Shown: one piece after another, positions 6,630 to 15,981 of the stretch
Position numbering within the stretch: position 1 is the stretch's first letter
Layout: every line of letters starts with the position of its first letter
DNA from: a virus
Virus record (IMG/VR): IMGVR_UViG_3300020433_000743
Span: 1-64,000 of that record
Length of the DNA stretch: 64,000 bases
Direction: 5' to 3' (one strand)
Position numbers and translations under genes: made by a program
Notes under the pieces: generated by a model
Told to the model about the DNA's origin: nothing
Database searches by the model: none
What the model saw: only the letters and a program-made list of their open reading frames with translations

Positions 6630-7570
6630 TATCCTAATACTTTTTTGACGTTTGGAAGATATGTATTCTGAATAACGTTTTTCCAATCAAATTGTTTACT
6701 GTACTCTCTAATTTCATCTCTATGTTCTACTGAATATTTTCTATTCTTTTCTATTTCATACTCAATAAAATCAATATCATTAATATGCTTTTCCTCAATC
6801 ACTGTGATAAATTCTTTACTAGTATCAAGATTTGCTTTACCCCACTGACATACAACTACTCCTAGGCCAGCAGCAAATGCTTCCATACACACTAGAGGAT
6901 GTGCCTCACCATCAGAAAGAAGAACTAAGTTACCATACTCTGTAAGGTTTTCATGAAGATGTTCTTTTGTCCATTCACCAAGATAATTTTTTGTTGTATC
7001 AAATCTATCATCAGCAATATTACCTGCAAAATGAAGACTATCAATAGATTGAAATAGATGTTGTCGCTTACGATAATCTATCTTTGCAAGGTAGATACTA
7101 CGATGTCCAAAGATAGGTAAATCAGAAAATCTAAATGCACTACAATTAACTCCATTAGGACTAATATATAATTTTTCTTTAGGGATATCAAACATCACAT
7201 TATATACTTGCTTGATTCCTTCAGACAAACAAAATACTCTAGGTTTAATTTTTGCAAATGTGTTAGCAATATTTACATACCCACCAAACATATTTGGTCT
7301 TTCCAAATACCCATAATGACTTGTACATACACAAGGATATTGAATGTATGGATAAAGGCCAACCCAATCATCATAATGTATATGAACAAAATCTGGACTG
7401 TAGTGATTAATCTGATCTAATATATCTTTCGGATCTGTTGTATTAACAATATCAACTTCATGTCCTAGTTCTTTTAGAACATTACTCATATCCCATACTA
7501 AAGATTCAACTGCTCCCCACCCTACAGGAGGTATGGGTGTATGTCCTGGCCCAACAATAGAAAATTTCAT
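6629..7570 (-). CDS. Glycosyltransferase family 4, copy 1
   Basis: 313 residues. N-terminus KFSIVGPGHTPIPPVGWG is the GT4 acceptor-side start with the Gly-rich loop, and SDGEAHPLVCMEAFAAGLG near 230-248 is the E(x7)E donor motif region. A second copy at 11265-12200 has the same start and the same donor motif, so they are paralogues. Donor sugar unknown; GDP-mannose-, dTDP- or heptose-based donors made by the operon are candidates. Confidence 0.85.
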   Translation of the reverse strand: MKFSIVGPGHTPIPPVGWGAVESLVWDMSNVLKELGHEVDIVNTTDPKDILDQINHYSPDFVHIHYDDWVGLYPYIQYPCVCTSHYGYLERPNMFGGYVNIANTFAKIKPRVFCLSEGIKQVYNVMFDIPKEKLYISPNGVNCSAFRFSDLPIFGHRSIYLAKIDYRKRQHLFQSIDSLHFAGNIADDRFDTTKNYLGEWTKEHLHENLTEYGNLVLLSDGEAHPLVCMEAFAAGLGVVVCQWGKANLDTSKEFITVIEEKHINDIDFIEYEIEKNRKYSVEHRDEIREYSKQFDWKNVIQNTYLPNVKKVLG

Positions 7571-8475
7571 CGACTAGTGATCCATTCTAAAACATCAACT
7601 TCAGGCTTCCATCCTATGGTTTCACCTATCTTAGTTATATCAGCAAGAGTGGTGTCCATTTCACCACTACGTTCAGCAATATAAGTTTGATTATCAGATA
7701 TACTATCTGCTATCTGTTGAACAGAATAATTCTTACCACTACCAACATTAAATACCTCACCTATGTTATCTTTTAGAGGCATAATTGAAGCAAGATAGTT
7801 TGCTCTTGCAATATCTTTAACGTATATAAAGTCACGCTTCTGTGACCCGTCACCAACGATAGTAAGTGGTTCACCTGATTCTTTCTGTCTATCAAATATA
7901 CCTATTACAGGAGCATATTGACCCCTTGTAGGGCATCTTTCCCCAAAGACATTAAAATATCTCAAAACAATTGTTTCCAATCCATAAAGACTAGAATACA
8001 TCTTACAAAATTTTTCTCCTGCAGCCTTTGATGCTGAATATGGATTCAAACAATCGTCTAGTTGAGTCTCTACATTTGGATATGGATTGTTTCCATAGGC
8101 AGATGATGTAGATGAATAAACTAATCTCTTAACACCTGCTTCTCTAGCACATTGAAGGACAGTAGTTGTTCCAACACAGTTTCTATAGACTGCATCAATA
8201 GGATTATTAATAGCAGGTTGTAGTCTTGCTTCTGCTGCTAAATGAAAACAATAATCTACATTAGTAAATGCATTTTTAAGTGCTTTGTAATCTGTTATAT
8301 CAACATTAACATTCCATGCATCTTCATTCCAATGAAACTTATCATTATCAGCACTTTCATTATCCACACAAACAACATTATGTCCTCGTTCCAGTAGATA
8401 ATCTACTAAATTGGAACCAATAAATCCTGCTCCACCTGTTACTAATGATATTGGATTACTTTGTGAACTGTTCAT
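7567..8475 (-). CDS. UDP-sugar 4-epimerase-like SDR (GalE/WbpP type)
   Basis: 302 residues: TGGAGFIGSNLVDYL nucleotide-binding motif, STSSAYG around the catalytic Ser/Thr, and YSASKAAGE with YxxxK. Best general fit is a UDP-glucose or UDP-GlcNAc 4-epimerase. ATG at 8475 chosen over an in-frame GTG three codons earlier. Overlaps the upstream oxygenase by 20 bases and the downstream GT4 by 4. Confidence 0.85.
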   Translation of the reverse strand: MNSSQSNPISLVTGGAGFIGSNLVDYLLERGHNVVCVDNESADNDKFHWNEDAWNVNVDITDYKALKNAFTNVDYCFHLAAEARLQPAINNPIDAVYRNCVGTTTVLQCAREAGVKRLVYSSTSSAYGNNPYPNVETQLDDCLNPYSASKAAGEKFCKMYSSLYGLETIVLRYFNVFGERCPTRGQYAPVIGIFDRQKESGEPLTIVGDGSQKRDFIYVKDIARANYLASIMPLKDNIGEVFNVGSGKNYSVQQIADSISDNQTYIAERSGEMDTTLADITKIGETIGWKPEVDVLEWITSR

Positions 8476-9088
8476 GATAACCACTCTTGTATAATTGATC
8501 CAGATGTCTTGCTTGAGGTGTTGAAAAATCTTCGTAGAAATTAATGTTCATAACGACCCTTCTACTCGTATCTGTACAGGTAGTTCCTGTATGTTTTAAA
8601 TTGTTATCAAAGATAACTATTCTATTTTCTTTAGTATACACCTTTTCTCCAGTTTTTTCAAACATAGTGTAACCATCGTTATCATTAAAGTAAAGGACTG
8701 CAGTTTTGGCCTTAGGAAGATCATTATCTACATGAAATCCATGTTCCATAATTTTACTGCGTCTTGGATTTAGATTCAATTTCATTTTAATCAATACCTT
8801 ACAATTCAATTTTGGGTTTTGAAGAATAGGAAGAAATAATTGAAAGGATCCTCGGTTAAAAGTAGGTATGTTTGTCCTTGGTGGAATGTTGGGATTATCA
8901 CTTGAACTCAGAATTGTATATGGAGTATGTACAAATTGATATGCATCTAATGGATTAACCTTCATTAGATGTTGTTGAACTGTCTCTGGAGCAAAAGACC
9001 ATGGAAATGCATTATGAGGAATCATTACAACATCTCTTATCTGAGACCACACATCCTCAGGCATAAAATTATCAATTACTTTAATCAT
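8456..9088 (-). CDS. 2OG-Fe(II) oxygenase-fold protein
   Basis: 210 residues. Carries the H119-x-D121 motif (GFHVDND), a distal His at 166 (NNLKHTG) and Arg 176/177 for 2-oxoglutarate, in the spacing of the double-stranded beta-helix oxygenases. Otherwise little similarity to the P4H-like gene at 5970. Located inside the sugar-nucleotide block, so its target may be a carbohydrate, but the sequence does not show it. Confidence 0.75.
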   Translation of the reverse strand: MIKVIDNFMPEDVWSQIRDVVMIPHNAFPWSFAPETVQQHLMKVNPLDAYQFVHTPYTILSSSDNPNIPPRTNIPTFNRGSFQLFLPILQNPKLNCKVLIKMKLNLNPRRSKIMEHGFHVDNDLPKAKTAVLYFNDNDGYTMFEKTGEKVYTKENRIVIFDNNLKHTGTTCTDTSRRVVMNINFYEDFSTPQARHLDQLYKSGYHEQFTK

Positions 9089-9824
9089 ATTCTCCGTAAA
9101 TTTTACCGTTAATTGTGTGGTAAATTTCTGTTTTTAATTTAGTGCTTGAATATTCATGTTCTCTACTTAACCATACAATTTCAATAGATAAATCTTTACC
9201 AGTGTAACTTCCATCCATGTAATCTGTACCCAAGAAACGAATATCATAATCATTTAAGTAACTAAGGAAAGTATCCTCTGCCTGATATACTATAACATCG
9301 TCAACATATCTGATTGATTCTAATATCTCTTTTCTATCATCAACACTCTGCACTGGTTTAAGTTTATATGGTCTGGCCATTGATGGATCTTCATGTAAGG
9401 CTACAGTAAGATGATTACAATGTGTTTTTGCCTCTTCAAACATTCTAATATAACCAGGATGAATTACATCAAAGGCACCTGCAATAATACCTTTCTTAGG
9501 TGGTACAGTTTTCTTCCACTCCTCTACATTTATACCCTTATCATCTATAAAAATATCAGCAGTAGGTTTATGAAACATAGGTTCTAGATCATGGTACTTA
9601 ACACCCCATCTATCCAACTGTTCAATTGTGAGTTGTGTCCAATCAATACCAGATCCTCTACCCCTAGCAGTCATTATAATTATATGATTTCCTTCATCAA
9701 ATAATCTATTAACCTGTTCCACCATGAATGGAAAGGGAATTGCTTCTAGGTAGCCTGGCTTTAAATCTTCTTCACGTAATGGAGTATCACAAATAGTTCC
9801 ATCTAAATCAAAACAATACTTCAT
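9081..9824 (-). CDS. HAD phosphatase fused to nucleotidyltransferase (heptose pathway)
   Basis: 247 residues in two domains. Residues 1-105: HAD phosphatase of the capsule type with D6-x-D8-GT, TARGRG near 52 and IDDK near 93. Residues 111-247: cytidylyltransferase/HldE-C-like domain with GAFDVIHPGY. The nucleotide-binding HxGH signature reads HPGY here, so the second His is Tyr125. With the adjacent SIS isomerase and GHMP kinase it completes the logic of a nucleotide-activated heptose pathway (isomerase, 1-kinase, 7-phosphatase, nucleotidyltransferase). Start at 9824 gives an ATGA overlap. Confidence 0.8.
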   Translation of the reverse strand: MKYCFDLDGTICDTPLREEDLKPGYLEAIPFPFMVEQVNRLFDEGNHIIIMTARGRGSGIDWTQLTIEQLDRWGVKYHDLEPMFHKPTADIFIDDKGINVEEWKKTVPPKKGIIAGAFDVIHPGYIRMFEEAKTHCNHLTVALHEDPSMARPYKLKPVQSVDDRKEILESIRYVDDVIVYQAEDTFLSYLNDYDIRFLGTDYMDGSYTGKDLSIEIVWLSREHEYSSTKLKTEIYHTINGKIYGEYD

Positions 9825-10324
9825 ACCACTCCATGTAAAAATATTTGGTGTACACATTCTACCACACCATAATTATCACTTGCAATATGATAATTAAAGA
9901 GTGCGTTAGTTGCCTCACTCCTTATAGTATTATCGGATTCAAATCCTGTCAATACTCCATAAGAAATTTTATTGTCTTCACACCAATCTACACAGTTCAA
10001 CATATTTAAAGACTCTCCACCAGAACTCATAATAATTACAAGAGTATCTTGCTCAACATAATATTGTAAAAACTTTTCATATGCTTTATCGTATCCAAAA
10101 TCGTTCGTAAGCATAGTAATCATAGAAGGATCAGAAAGAATAGAAACTTTCTTATTATGAAACTTCATATAATCTTGAGAGATGTGTGAAGCAACTGAAT
10201 TGCTACCACCATTACCTAAGATAATAATTCTTTTATGGTTAGTAAATGCTTTCTGAAACTTATTAAACTCACTCTCCATATGAGCACATTGAAGAGTCTC
10301 AACATATTCATTAAATGGATTCAT
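9821..10324 (-). CDS. gmhA: SIS-domain sedoheptulose-7-phosphate isomerase (GmhA type)
   Basis: 167 residues, close to the usual GmhA length. IILGNGGSNSVASHISQD is the SIS phosphosugar-binding loop and IIMSSGGES the second Ser-rich loop. GmhA converts sedoheptulose-7-phosphate to D-glycero-D-manno-heptose-7-phosphate. Its substrate belongs to the pentose phosphate and Calvin network that phage TalC also touches. Overlaps both neighbours by 4 bases. Confidence 0.82.
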   Translation of the reverse strand: MNPFNEYVETLQCAHMESEFNKFQKAFTNHKRIIILGNGGSNSVASHISQDYMKFHNKKVSILSDPSMITMLTNDFGYDKAYEKFLQYYVEQDTLVIIMSSGGESLNMLNCVDWCEDNKISYGVLTGFESDNTIRSEATNALFNYHIASDNYGVVECVHQIFLHGVV

Positions 10325-11265
10325 ACTTTTGATCCGTAAACACCGTTTGGTTCTACAGTTATTCTAACACAATCGTATGGAATATTCAAGGTATCTTTCT
10401 CAGAAAATACTAGAAAGAATCCTCCATTACCTGCACCACACAATTTATGTGCACATACAGTATCATTTTTTTCTAGCACATAATCTATTTCAACTATAGT
10501 ATCACACTCTGCAATAGATGGAGAGGTCTCTTTCTTTTGATGCCAACTCTTTCCTAATAAGAATAAAAATTTATCAAGATTTTCCTTCATCAAAGTATCA
10601 TATGCATTATCACAAGTCTTTAGAAGTGGTTTAACTTTGTCTAAGTTTTTTGAGACTTTTTTGAGGATTCCTTTTGAGTTCCTTGTAACACCAGAAAACA
10701 CAAGATGAGTATCATAGCATTCAAATAAATCAGTAGGTAGAAACTCATATGTAACAGAGTTATCCCCCATAAAATTAATCCTTTTAAACCCGCCAACACC
10801 GCACCCATAAGGGTCTTGATACCCACAATAGGGGTTATAAGTCCTTTCCAAATGATAGGCCAATTTACATGCATCGTTATCTGTAATAGATTTGTCTAGG
10901 AATAAACAACAAGCCTTGATTAAACTTATCGTATAAGATGATGAAGATGCAAGTCCACTTCCTTGTGAGTATGCATCACTTGTGAGTGTAACTTGTACTG
11001 GAGGCATATTATAATACTCCAATACTGTTCTTACAACCTCATTTTCTATTTCATTAATACTAGAAACTTCTTCACGTCGTGAATAGTTTATTATATATTT
11101 CCCTTGATTATTATACCCTATTGTATCCTGACTAATTGCAACATAAGTTTTAAGGTTAGATGTAAAACTAATTACAGAACCACGGCCATACTTCTCCACA
11201 AAATATGGATTATCTGTAGAACCACCGAATAATGAAACCCTTAAAGGACAAGAAGCAATGTACAT
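10321..11265 (-). CDS. hddA: GHMP kinase, heptose-7-phosphate 1-kinase (HddA type)
   Basis: 314 residues. PLRVSLFGGSTDNP is the N-terminal GHMP motif, SGLASSSSYTISLIKA the ATP loop (GLxSS) near 110, and CGAGNGGFFLVF the C-terminal motif near 277. DPYGCGVGGF is typical of the HddA/sugar-kinase branch. Expected to phosphorylate heptose-7-phosphate at C1. Sits directly after the isomerase gene in transcription order (kinase first, then isomerase, then HAD-transferase). Confidence 0.82.
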   Translation of the reverse strand: MYIASCPLRVSLFGGSTDNPYFVEKYGRGSVISFTSNLKTYVAISQDTIGYNNQGKYIINYSRREEVSSINEIENEVVRTVLEYYNMPPVQVTLTSDAYSQGSGLASSSSYTISLIKACCLFLDKSITDNDACKLAYHLERTYNPYCGYQDPYGCGVGGFKRINFMGDNSVTYEFLPTDLFECYDTHLVFSGVTRNSKGILKKVSKNLDKVKPLLKTCDNAYDTLMKENLDKFLFLLGKSWHQKKETSPSIAECDTIVEIDYVLEKNDTVCAHKLCGAGNGGFFLVFSEKDTLNIPYDCVRITVEPNGVYGSKV

Positions 11266-12200
11266 TATATACTAGAGATAATATTTTTATATTGTTGTAT
11301 TATATTTACCCAATCGAAATTGTCCTTACAATATTTACGTATGCGTTTCCTCATACTTAATGATATCTTTCTATTCTCTTCAATTTTATTTTTAAGATAC
11401 TCAGTATCTTCTAATTTTTTATCAGGAATAACAGTAATAAAAGGTTGGGATAAATCAAGATTAGCAGTACTTTGTTCAGATAAAACTAACCCAAGTCCAG
11501 CAGCCATGCCTTCCAAACATACGAATGGATGTGCCTCTCCAGAACTTAATAGTATCATGTTAGCATAGGCCGTCAGATTGTCCATAATATCTTGCTTACT
11601 CTGCTCACCAAAGTAACAAGGATCTGTCGTATCAAAAGATGGATCTGCATTATTACCAATGAAATCAATATTCAAACCTTTCTTCTGTAAAAATGCTTGT
11701 CTCTTTCTTGGTTCTAGTTTACCGACAATAACAGATCTATCTGGATGTAATGCTTCATCATCTATAGTGTAAGCATCAGTATCAATAGCACAAGGAAGCA
11801 CTGATACATTTGTACTATCAATACCTCTTCTCACGAATTCTTTTTTTATCCTATCAGATAGTGATACTATATGACTCTGAGAGTTCTTGAGTAAATCATA
11901 TAAAAATAGATAATGAGGTTCTGGATTTTCTAGGTATGGATAATGGCTTGTGACCATTTTCTTTTTACAATTTAAGTGAGGCATTACATTTGAGTAATGA
12001 TCATAATGTAAATGTACAGCATCAAAATTTCCTGAGTTGACTGTACGTACAACAGAATTCAAATCCTTTGTATTAATAATTACAACCTCATCACCAATCT
12101 TCTTTAACTGATTATTATAATTCCATATAAGATGTTCTACACCACCCCATCCTGTAGGAGGAATGGGCATGATTCCAGGCCCAATCAATGCTATTTTCAT
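11265..12200 (-). CDS. Glycosyltransferase family 4, copy 2
   Basis: 311 residues. Starts KIALIGPGIMPIPPTGWGGVE, nearly the same as the GT4 at 6629-7570, and shares SSGEAHPFVCLEGMAAGLG as donor motif. The two copies flank the epimerase-oxygenase-heptose block, suggesting duplication around an inserted cassette or stepwise growth of the operon. Stop TAA and the next start overlap by one base at 11265. Confidence 0.85.
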   Translation of the reverse strand: MKIALIGPGIMPIPPTGWGGVEHLIWNYNNQLKKIGDEVVIINTKDLNSVVRTVNSGNFDAVHLHYDHYSNVMPHLNCKKKMVTSHYPYLENPEPHYLFLYDLLKNSQSHIVSLSDRIKKEFVRRGIDSTNVSVLPCAIDTDAYTIDDEALHPDRSVIVGKLEPRKRQAFLQKKGLNIDFIGNNADPSFDTTDPCYFGEQSKQDIMDNLTAYANMILLSSGEAHPFVCLEGMAAGLGLVLSEQSTANLDLSQPFITVIPDKKLEDTEYLKNKIEENRKISLSMRKRIRKYCKDNFDWVNIIQQYKNIISSI

Positions 12201-13018
12201 TCTACAAATCCTAGTTCTTGTATAAACTCATAATCTTTATGCATGTTAGCATGATTTTCAAATGGTAGAAAGAGTTCGGGATTATTTTTATACACATAAG
12301 CCATAGCAATCTGTTCGTTGTTCACTAAATTATTACCAATCATTTTATTTTCAAATACATCATGGATTAGTTCAGCAAATTTCAGCATTGGTTCTTTATA
12401 ACCACCCCACAGTCCAGCCATGACCCAACTTCTATTATCCCAAAGATAATCTTCACCACAACTATCAGCATACACCAAATCAGGGTAGTAAGACATTGAT
12501 GTTTGAATGATTGCTTTATCTGGATTAGCATTTATTGCTGCTAGTCCTTGTGGAGATGGGTATGGTTTATCCAAATCAGTTTCATAAAATAACCTAGACA
12601 ACCCTGCATCCATCCATAGAAAAACATCTGTATTGAAATGATCTTCTTCGATAGCTCTTTTAACCCATTGAAACTTAGAAAAAATTACAAGAGGATATAG
12701 AGGATTCCTACATTCCAATCTCTCTGGATCATCAATCTTATCCTTATATTTTTTTGAGTTAAGAATCTTATTTACTTTTTTATACAGATAGAAGTAAGGT
12801 ATTTCATCTATCTCATGAGTTATAATTTTAGTAGGTCTATCTGCTCTAAACTCTTCAACAAATTTCTTTGAAGAAGGATCTACATAGACAACCATGGGTG
12901 AAGGTATGCGTAGAGTATTTGCAAACCAATTGATATACTCTTCCCATTTTCTTCCATCTCCTTTTTCTTCATCCTCTCTTTGAATATCATAGAGGGCAGT
13001 AACTAAAGTAGCAGTCAT
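12197..13018 (-). CDS. WlaTC/HtrL-type glycosyltransferase
   Basis: 273 residues. ATLVTALYDIQRE at the start, MVVYVDP near 45, and VFLWMDAGLSRLF near 130-142 are the marks of the WlaTC/HtrL/YibB family, whose Campylobacter member adds a sugar to lipooligosaccharide. The DAG motif occupies the DXD position. Overlaps the downstream GT4 by 4 bases. Confidence 0.82.
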   Translation of the reverse strand: MTATLVTALYDIQREDEEKGDGRKWEEYINWFANTLRIPSPMVVYVDPSSKKFVEEFRADRPTKIITHEIDEIPYFYLYKKVNKILNSKKYKDKIDDPERLECRNPLYPLVIFSKFQWVKRAIEEDHFNTDVFLWMDAGLSRLFYETDLDKPYPSPQGLAAINANPDKAIIQTSMSYYPDLVYADSCGEDYLWDNRSWVMAGLWGGYKEPMLKFAELIHDVFENKMIGNNLVNNEQIAMAYVYKNNPELFLPFENHANMHKDYEFIQELGFVE

Positions 13019-13021
13019 AAT

Positions 13022-13927
13022 TTAAGATAATTGTGCGGGTCTTCGCCATTGTTGCCAATCAGCGTCGTCAGTATAGTGCAGTCCTTCTTCACAGTAATCG
13101 CAAAGATCTGCACCTTCTTTTCTAATCCTTTTTACAGTCTCAGAATTTTCATATTCTTCCCAAGTATTCTCTACAAGATTACCTAAGACTTCATCAAGGC
13201 CATAGTCTTGACAGCAGAGAGATAAGGATCCATCAGGTAATAAAACATTCTGATATACTCTAGAACAATTACCTCTAATATTTTGATCAGGTGGAACCTT
13301 ACCTTTTTTCTCTAATAATATATTCATTGCTCTACTATTAACCTGACGTTCACCAACATAAAAATAATTCCGCAAGTCATTAAGTTCTGGATGAAGATCT
13401 CCTAGACAATGGAAGTCAAGTTTATATTGACCCCATCCATTACCAGGATTTTGTATTATAAAATTTAACATATCATAATATTCTTCACTAAGTTTCTTTA
13501 TTCTCCTACCATTTTCTTCATATACTTCAACTGGAATTTGAACTCCAATCATTTCATCGAACGCACCAGAAGGTAAATGTATATGCAATTCTCTAAAATT
13601 AATATCTTTAACTCTCATCCAATCATCTTTTTTTAAACCAACCAAAGTTGTATTTAAAAGAATGCTATAACCTCTTTCATAAGCATGTAATAACATATCA
13701 GGTGTTACTGGATTGAGAAATGGTTCTACATATCCAGTAAAATTTAATCCAACATGTAATGGAATAGTACTAAGACATTTTTTAAATGTCTCTAAGGTCA
13801 TCATAGTATCTTTATCATGACCAATTCTTTCCCTATACCTTTTTATTAGGGTGGATTGAGGACAATATTCACAATAATTCTTACACCCTATTCTGGGTGT
13901 TATTTCTATATTGTGTTTGATGTTCAT
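13022..13927 (-). CDS. Radical SAM protein with C-terminal SPASM-like cysteines
   Basis: 301 residues. C15-x3-C19-x2-C22 (GCKNYCEYC) binds the SAM [4Fe-4S] cluster. The C-terminal third has NCSRVYQ, SLCCQDYG and DLCDYCEEG, a Cys pattern like SPASM/Twitch domains that bind extra Fe-S clusters. Such enzymes modify peptides or sugars by radical chemistry. In this operon it could epimerise or dehydrogenate a sugar. Needs Fe-S supply; a phage Nfu-like scaffold is encoded at 33006-33242. Confidence 0.83.
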   Translation of the reverse strand: MNIKHNIEITPRIGCKNYCEYCPQSTLIKRYRERIGHDKDTMMTLETFKKCLSTIPLHVGLNFTGYVEPFLNPVTPDMLLHAYERGYSILLNTTLVGLKKDDWMRVKDINFRELHIHLPSGAFDEMIGVQIPVEVYEENGRRIKKLSEEYYDMLNFIIQNPGNGWGQYKLDFHCLGDLHPELNDLRNYFYVGERQVNSRAMNILLEKKGKVPPDQNIRGNCSRVYQNVLLPDGSLSLCCQDYGLDEVLGNLVENTWEEYENSETVKRIRKEGADLCDYCEEGLHYTDDADWQQWRRPAQLS

Positions 13928-14790
13928 TCTTCGATTCTCTCCAGAATAACTTCTTTACCAATTCTATTATACTGAAGATAATCTACACCATTGTAAATGG
14001 GATCTTGATCTATTTGATAGTTAGTCCAATCACCAAAGTAAGGACGATTAACATCAATGATCCCTGCAATAGCATCTATAGAAGATCCTACATCAAGGAA
14101 TACTGCATCAGTATACTTCTTTAGCCTATGTAGGAGACCAGACTTGACGTGTCCTATACCAACTAAGAATATTTTAGAGGTAGAGTTTTTAAGTTGTTCA
14201 CCAACCATCTTTTCTGTTGCATCAAGATCATCACAAGCAAACTTTTGAGGAATAGTAATATAGTCCTCAAACTTTTCAATACCCAAATAATCTTGATACT
14301 GTTCTGCTTCTAAAATATTTTCAATAATATTTAATTTAGTATTAGCACCAAGTAAACCTATCTTTCCTGCAAAGGTTTGTAGTAACCATTTGTTAGCAAC
14401 TAGACCATACCCATACTCTGCAGGATAATCAATCTTCCTAGCAATTACTTCTCTAAAATTAGCCATGTTCTCTGGATATATTTCACAAGTATAGTAATCA
14501 CATAGTTGTGCACCCCTTACAAATGCTTCATGGTCTATTTCTTCATAAGGTTTTCCCAGAGCCCTCTTACCAGGTGTTGCACTCCCAACAGATCTTTTCT
14601 GTAAGAAATAATAATCTCCATCACCAAATTTGTAAAAGGTTTTACTCTCACCTTTATCTACAAGATCAACTAAGAGAGATTTAAACTCTTCTAATTTTTC
14701 TTGGAATTTTGGAAACGCAGTTTTATCACCAAAACAATAATGGGAATCTAAATTTTCTGATCCCTCAATTTTATACATGCTTAGATACAT
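13924..14790 (-). CDS. GT-D-type glycosyltransferase (SP_1767/DUF1792-like)
   Basis: 288 residues. FYKFGDGDYYFL near 60 matches the (R)xGDGE motif of GT-D enzymes and VFLDVGSSIDAI near 234 matches their conserved C-terminal DxGSxxDAI. The start at 14790 is 2 bases past the upstream stop; an eight-residue longer frame is less likely. Assignment rests on these two motifs. Confidence 0.7.
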   Translation of the reverse strand: MYLSMYKIEGSENLDSHYCFGDKTAFPKFQEKLEEFKSLLVDLVDKGESKTFYKFGDGDYYFLQKRSVGSATPGKRALGKPYEEIDHEAFVRGAQLCDYYTCEIYPENMANFREVIARKIDYPAEYGYGLVANKWLLQTFAGKIGLLGANTKLNIIENILEAEQYQDYLGIEKFEDYITIPQKFACDDLDATEKMVGEQLKNSTSKIFLVGIGHVKSGLLHRLKKYTDAVFLDVGSSIDAIAGIIDVNRPYFGDWTNYQIDQDPIYNGVDYLQYNRIGKEVILERIEE

Positions 14791-14792
14791 AG

Positions 14793-15980
14793 TTACTCCC
14801 AGAACCTCCACCAAGGTTTTTCTATTTCTACAGTAGGTTCTTCTACCTCTGCAGGTTGTGGTGCATTGTCTTTAAAATATTGTAAGACCCAGTATATAAC
14901 ATAATCAATATCCTCATCATTCATACCAGGATGACATGGTAAACTAATTAGTTTTTTCCATTCTACATTTGCTACAGGATAATCACGTTGATTCATATCC
15001 TTAACAACATCATATAAATGGAGTGGTTTAAAATGCACACTAGTATGTATCTTCTTATCAGCAAGGTAATCTATAAGATCATCACGCACTTCTGGATCTA
15101 CTTTAGCACAGTAATACTGAACAGTTTCACTATGTGGAGGTGCTTGAATAACATCACCTAACTCTTCATTATATCTTTTCTGTACATGCCTTCTCCATTC
15201 TAGATTCTTAGGCAACTTTTTCATTTGCTCCAAACAAATTGCTGCTTGAAGATCAATCATATAACACTTATAACCTAACATATCTACTTCATAATCCCAA
15301 GAATAGCCAGGCTTTCCTGTTAGACCATCATCCTTTTTAACTCTGGAATATGTACTGGTAATTCCTAACCAAGTCATAGGAACTAACTTATCATATAACT
15401 CTTTATCATTTGTAGTAATCATACCACCATCACCACAAGGCATTGTTTTAACTGCTTGGAAAGACCAGACAGCAACATCACCCTTTGTACCTGCACCTTC
15501 TGTATAACAACTGTGTGCACAATCTTCTATAATTAATCCATCATAAAACTTACGGATCTCATCTATAGGAGCAGGAACACCTGCCTGATTTACAGCAATG
15601 ATTGCTTTAGTATTAGGTTTTAAACTCTTCCTTACATCCTCTGGATCTAAACACATGGTAACTGGATCTACATCTACAATATTAGATGTACAATTATTCC
15701 ATAAAGGAACAACAGCAGTAGTCATAAAAGATATAGTAGGATTAATAATATCACAATCTTTAATTCCAAGTGCTTTCAAAACTAAGTCTTGGCCACTGGT
15801 AGCACTATTAACTGCTACAGCATACTTAGCACCCACCATCTCAGCAAACTCTTTTTCAAACTGAGCAACCTTAGGGCCTTTACCCCACCAACCACTTTCA
15901 ATTGATTCTCTAATAGCATTTACTTCTTCATCTCCACCAACTGGACGAAGAACAGGTAACATGGTGTCTCTAATTTCCAT
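14793..15980 (-). CDS. DegT/DnrJ/EryC1-family sugar aminotransferase
   Basis: 395 residues, full family length. PLP-dependent: aspartate in IIEDCAHS near 151-156 and the Schiff-base lysine K178 in FQAVKTMPCGDGGM. It transaminates a nucleotide-linked keto sugar. Two possible substrates are made by this operon: the 4-keto-6-deoxy products of Gmd (giving perosamine) and of RmlB (giving 4-amino-4,6-dideoxyglucose). A C-terminal tail after residue 375 (PAEVEEPTVEIEKPWWRFWE) is outside the fold. Confidence 0.9.
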   Translation of the reverse strand: MEIRDTMLPVLRPVGGDEEVNAIRESIESGWWGKGPKVAQFEKEFAEMVGAKYAVAVNSATSGQDLVLKALGIKDCDIINPTISFMTTAVVPLWNNCTSNIVDVDPVTMCLDPEDVRKSLKPNTKAIIAVNQAGVPAPIDEIRKFYDGLIIEDCAHSCYTEGAGTKGDVAVWSFQAVKTMPCGDGGMITTNDKELYDKLVPMTWLGITSTYSRVKKDDGLTGKPGYSWDYEVDMLGYKCYMIDLQAAICLEQMKKLPKNLEWRRHVQKRYNEELGDVIQAPPHSETVQYYCAKVDPEVRDDLIDYLADKKIHTSVHFKPLHLYDVVKDMNQRDYPVANVEWKKLISLPCHPGMNDEDIDYVIYWVLQYFKDNAPQPAEVEEPTVEIEKPWWRFWE

Positions 15981-15981
15981 T

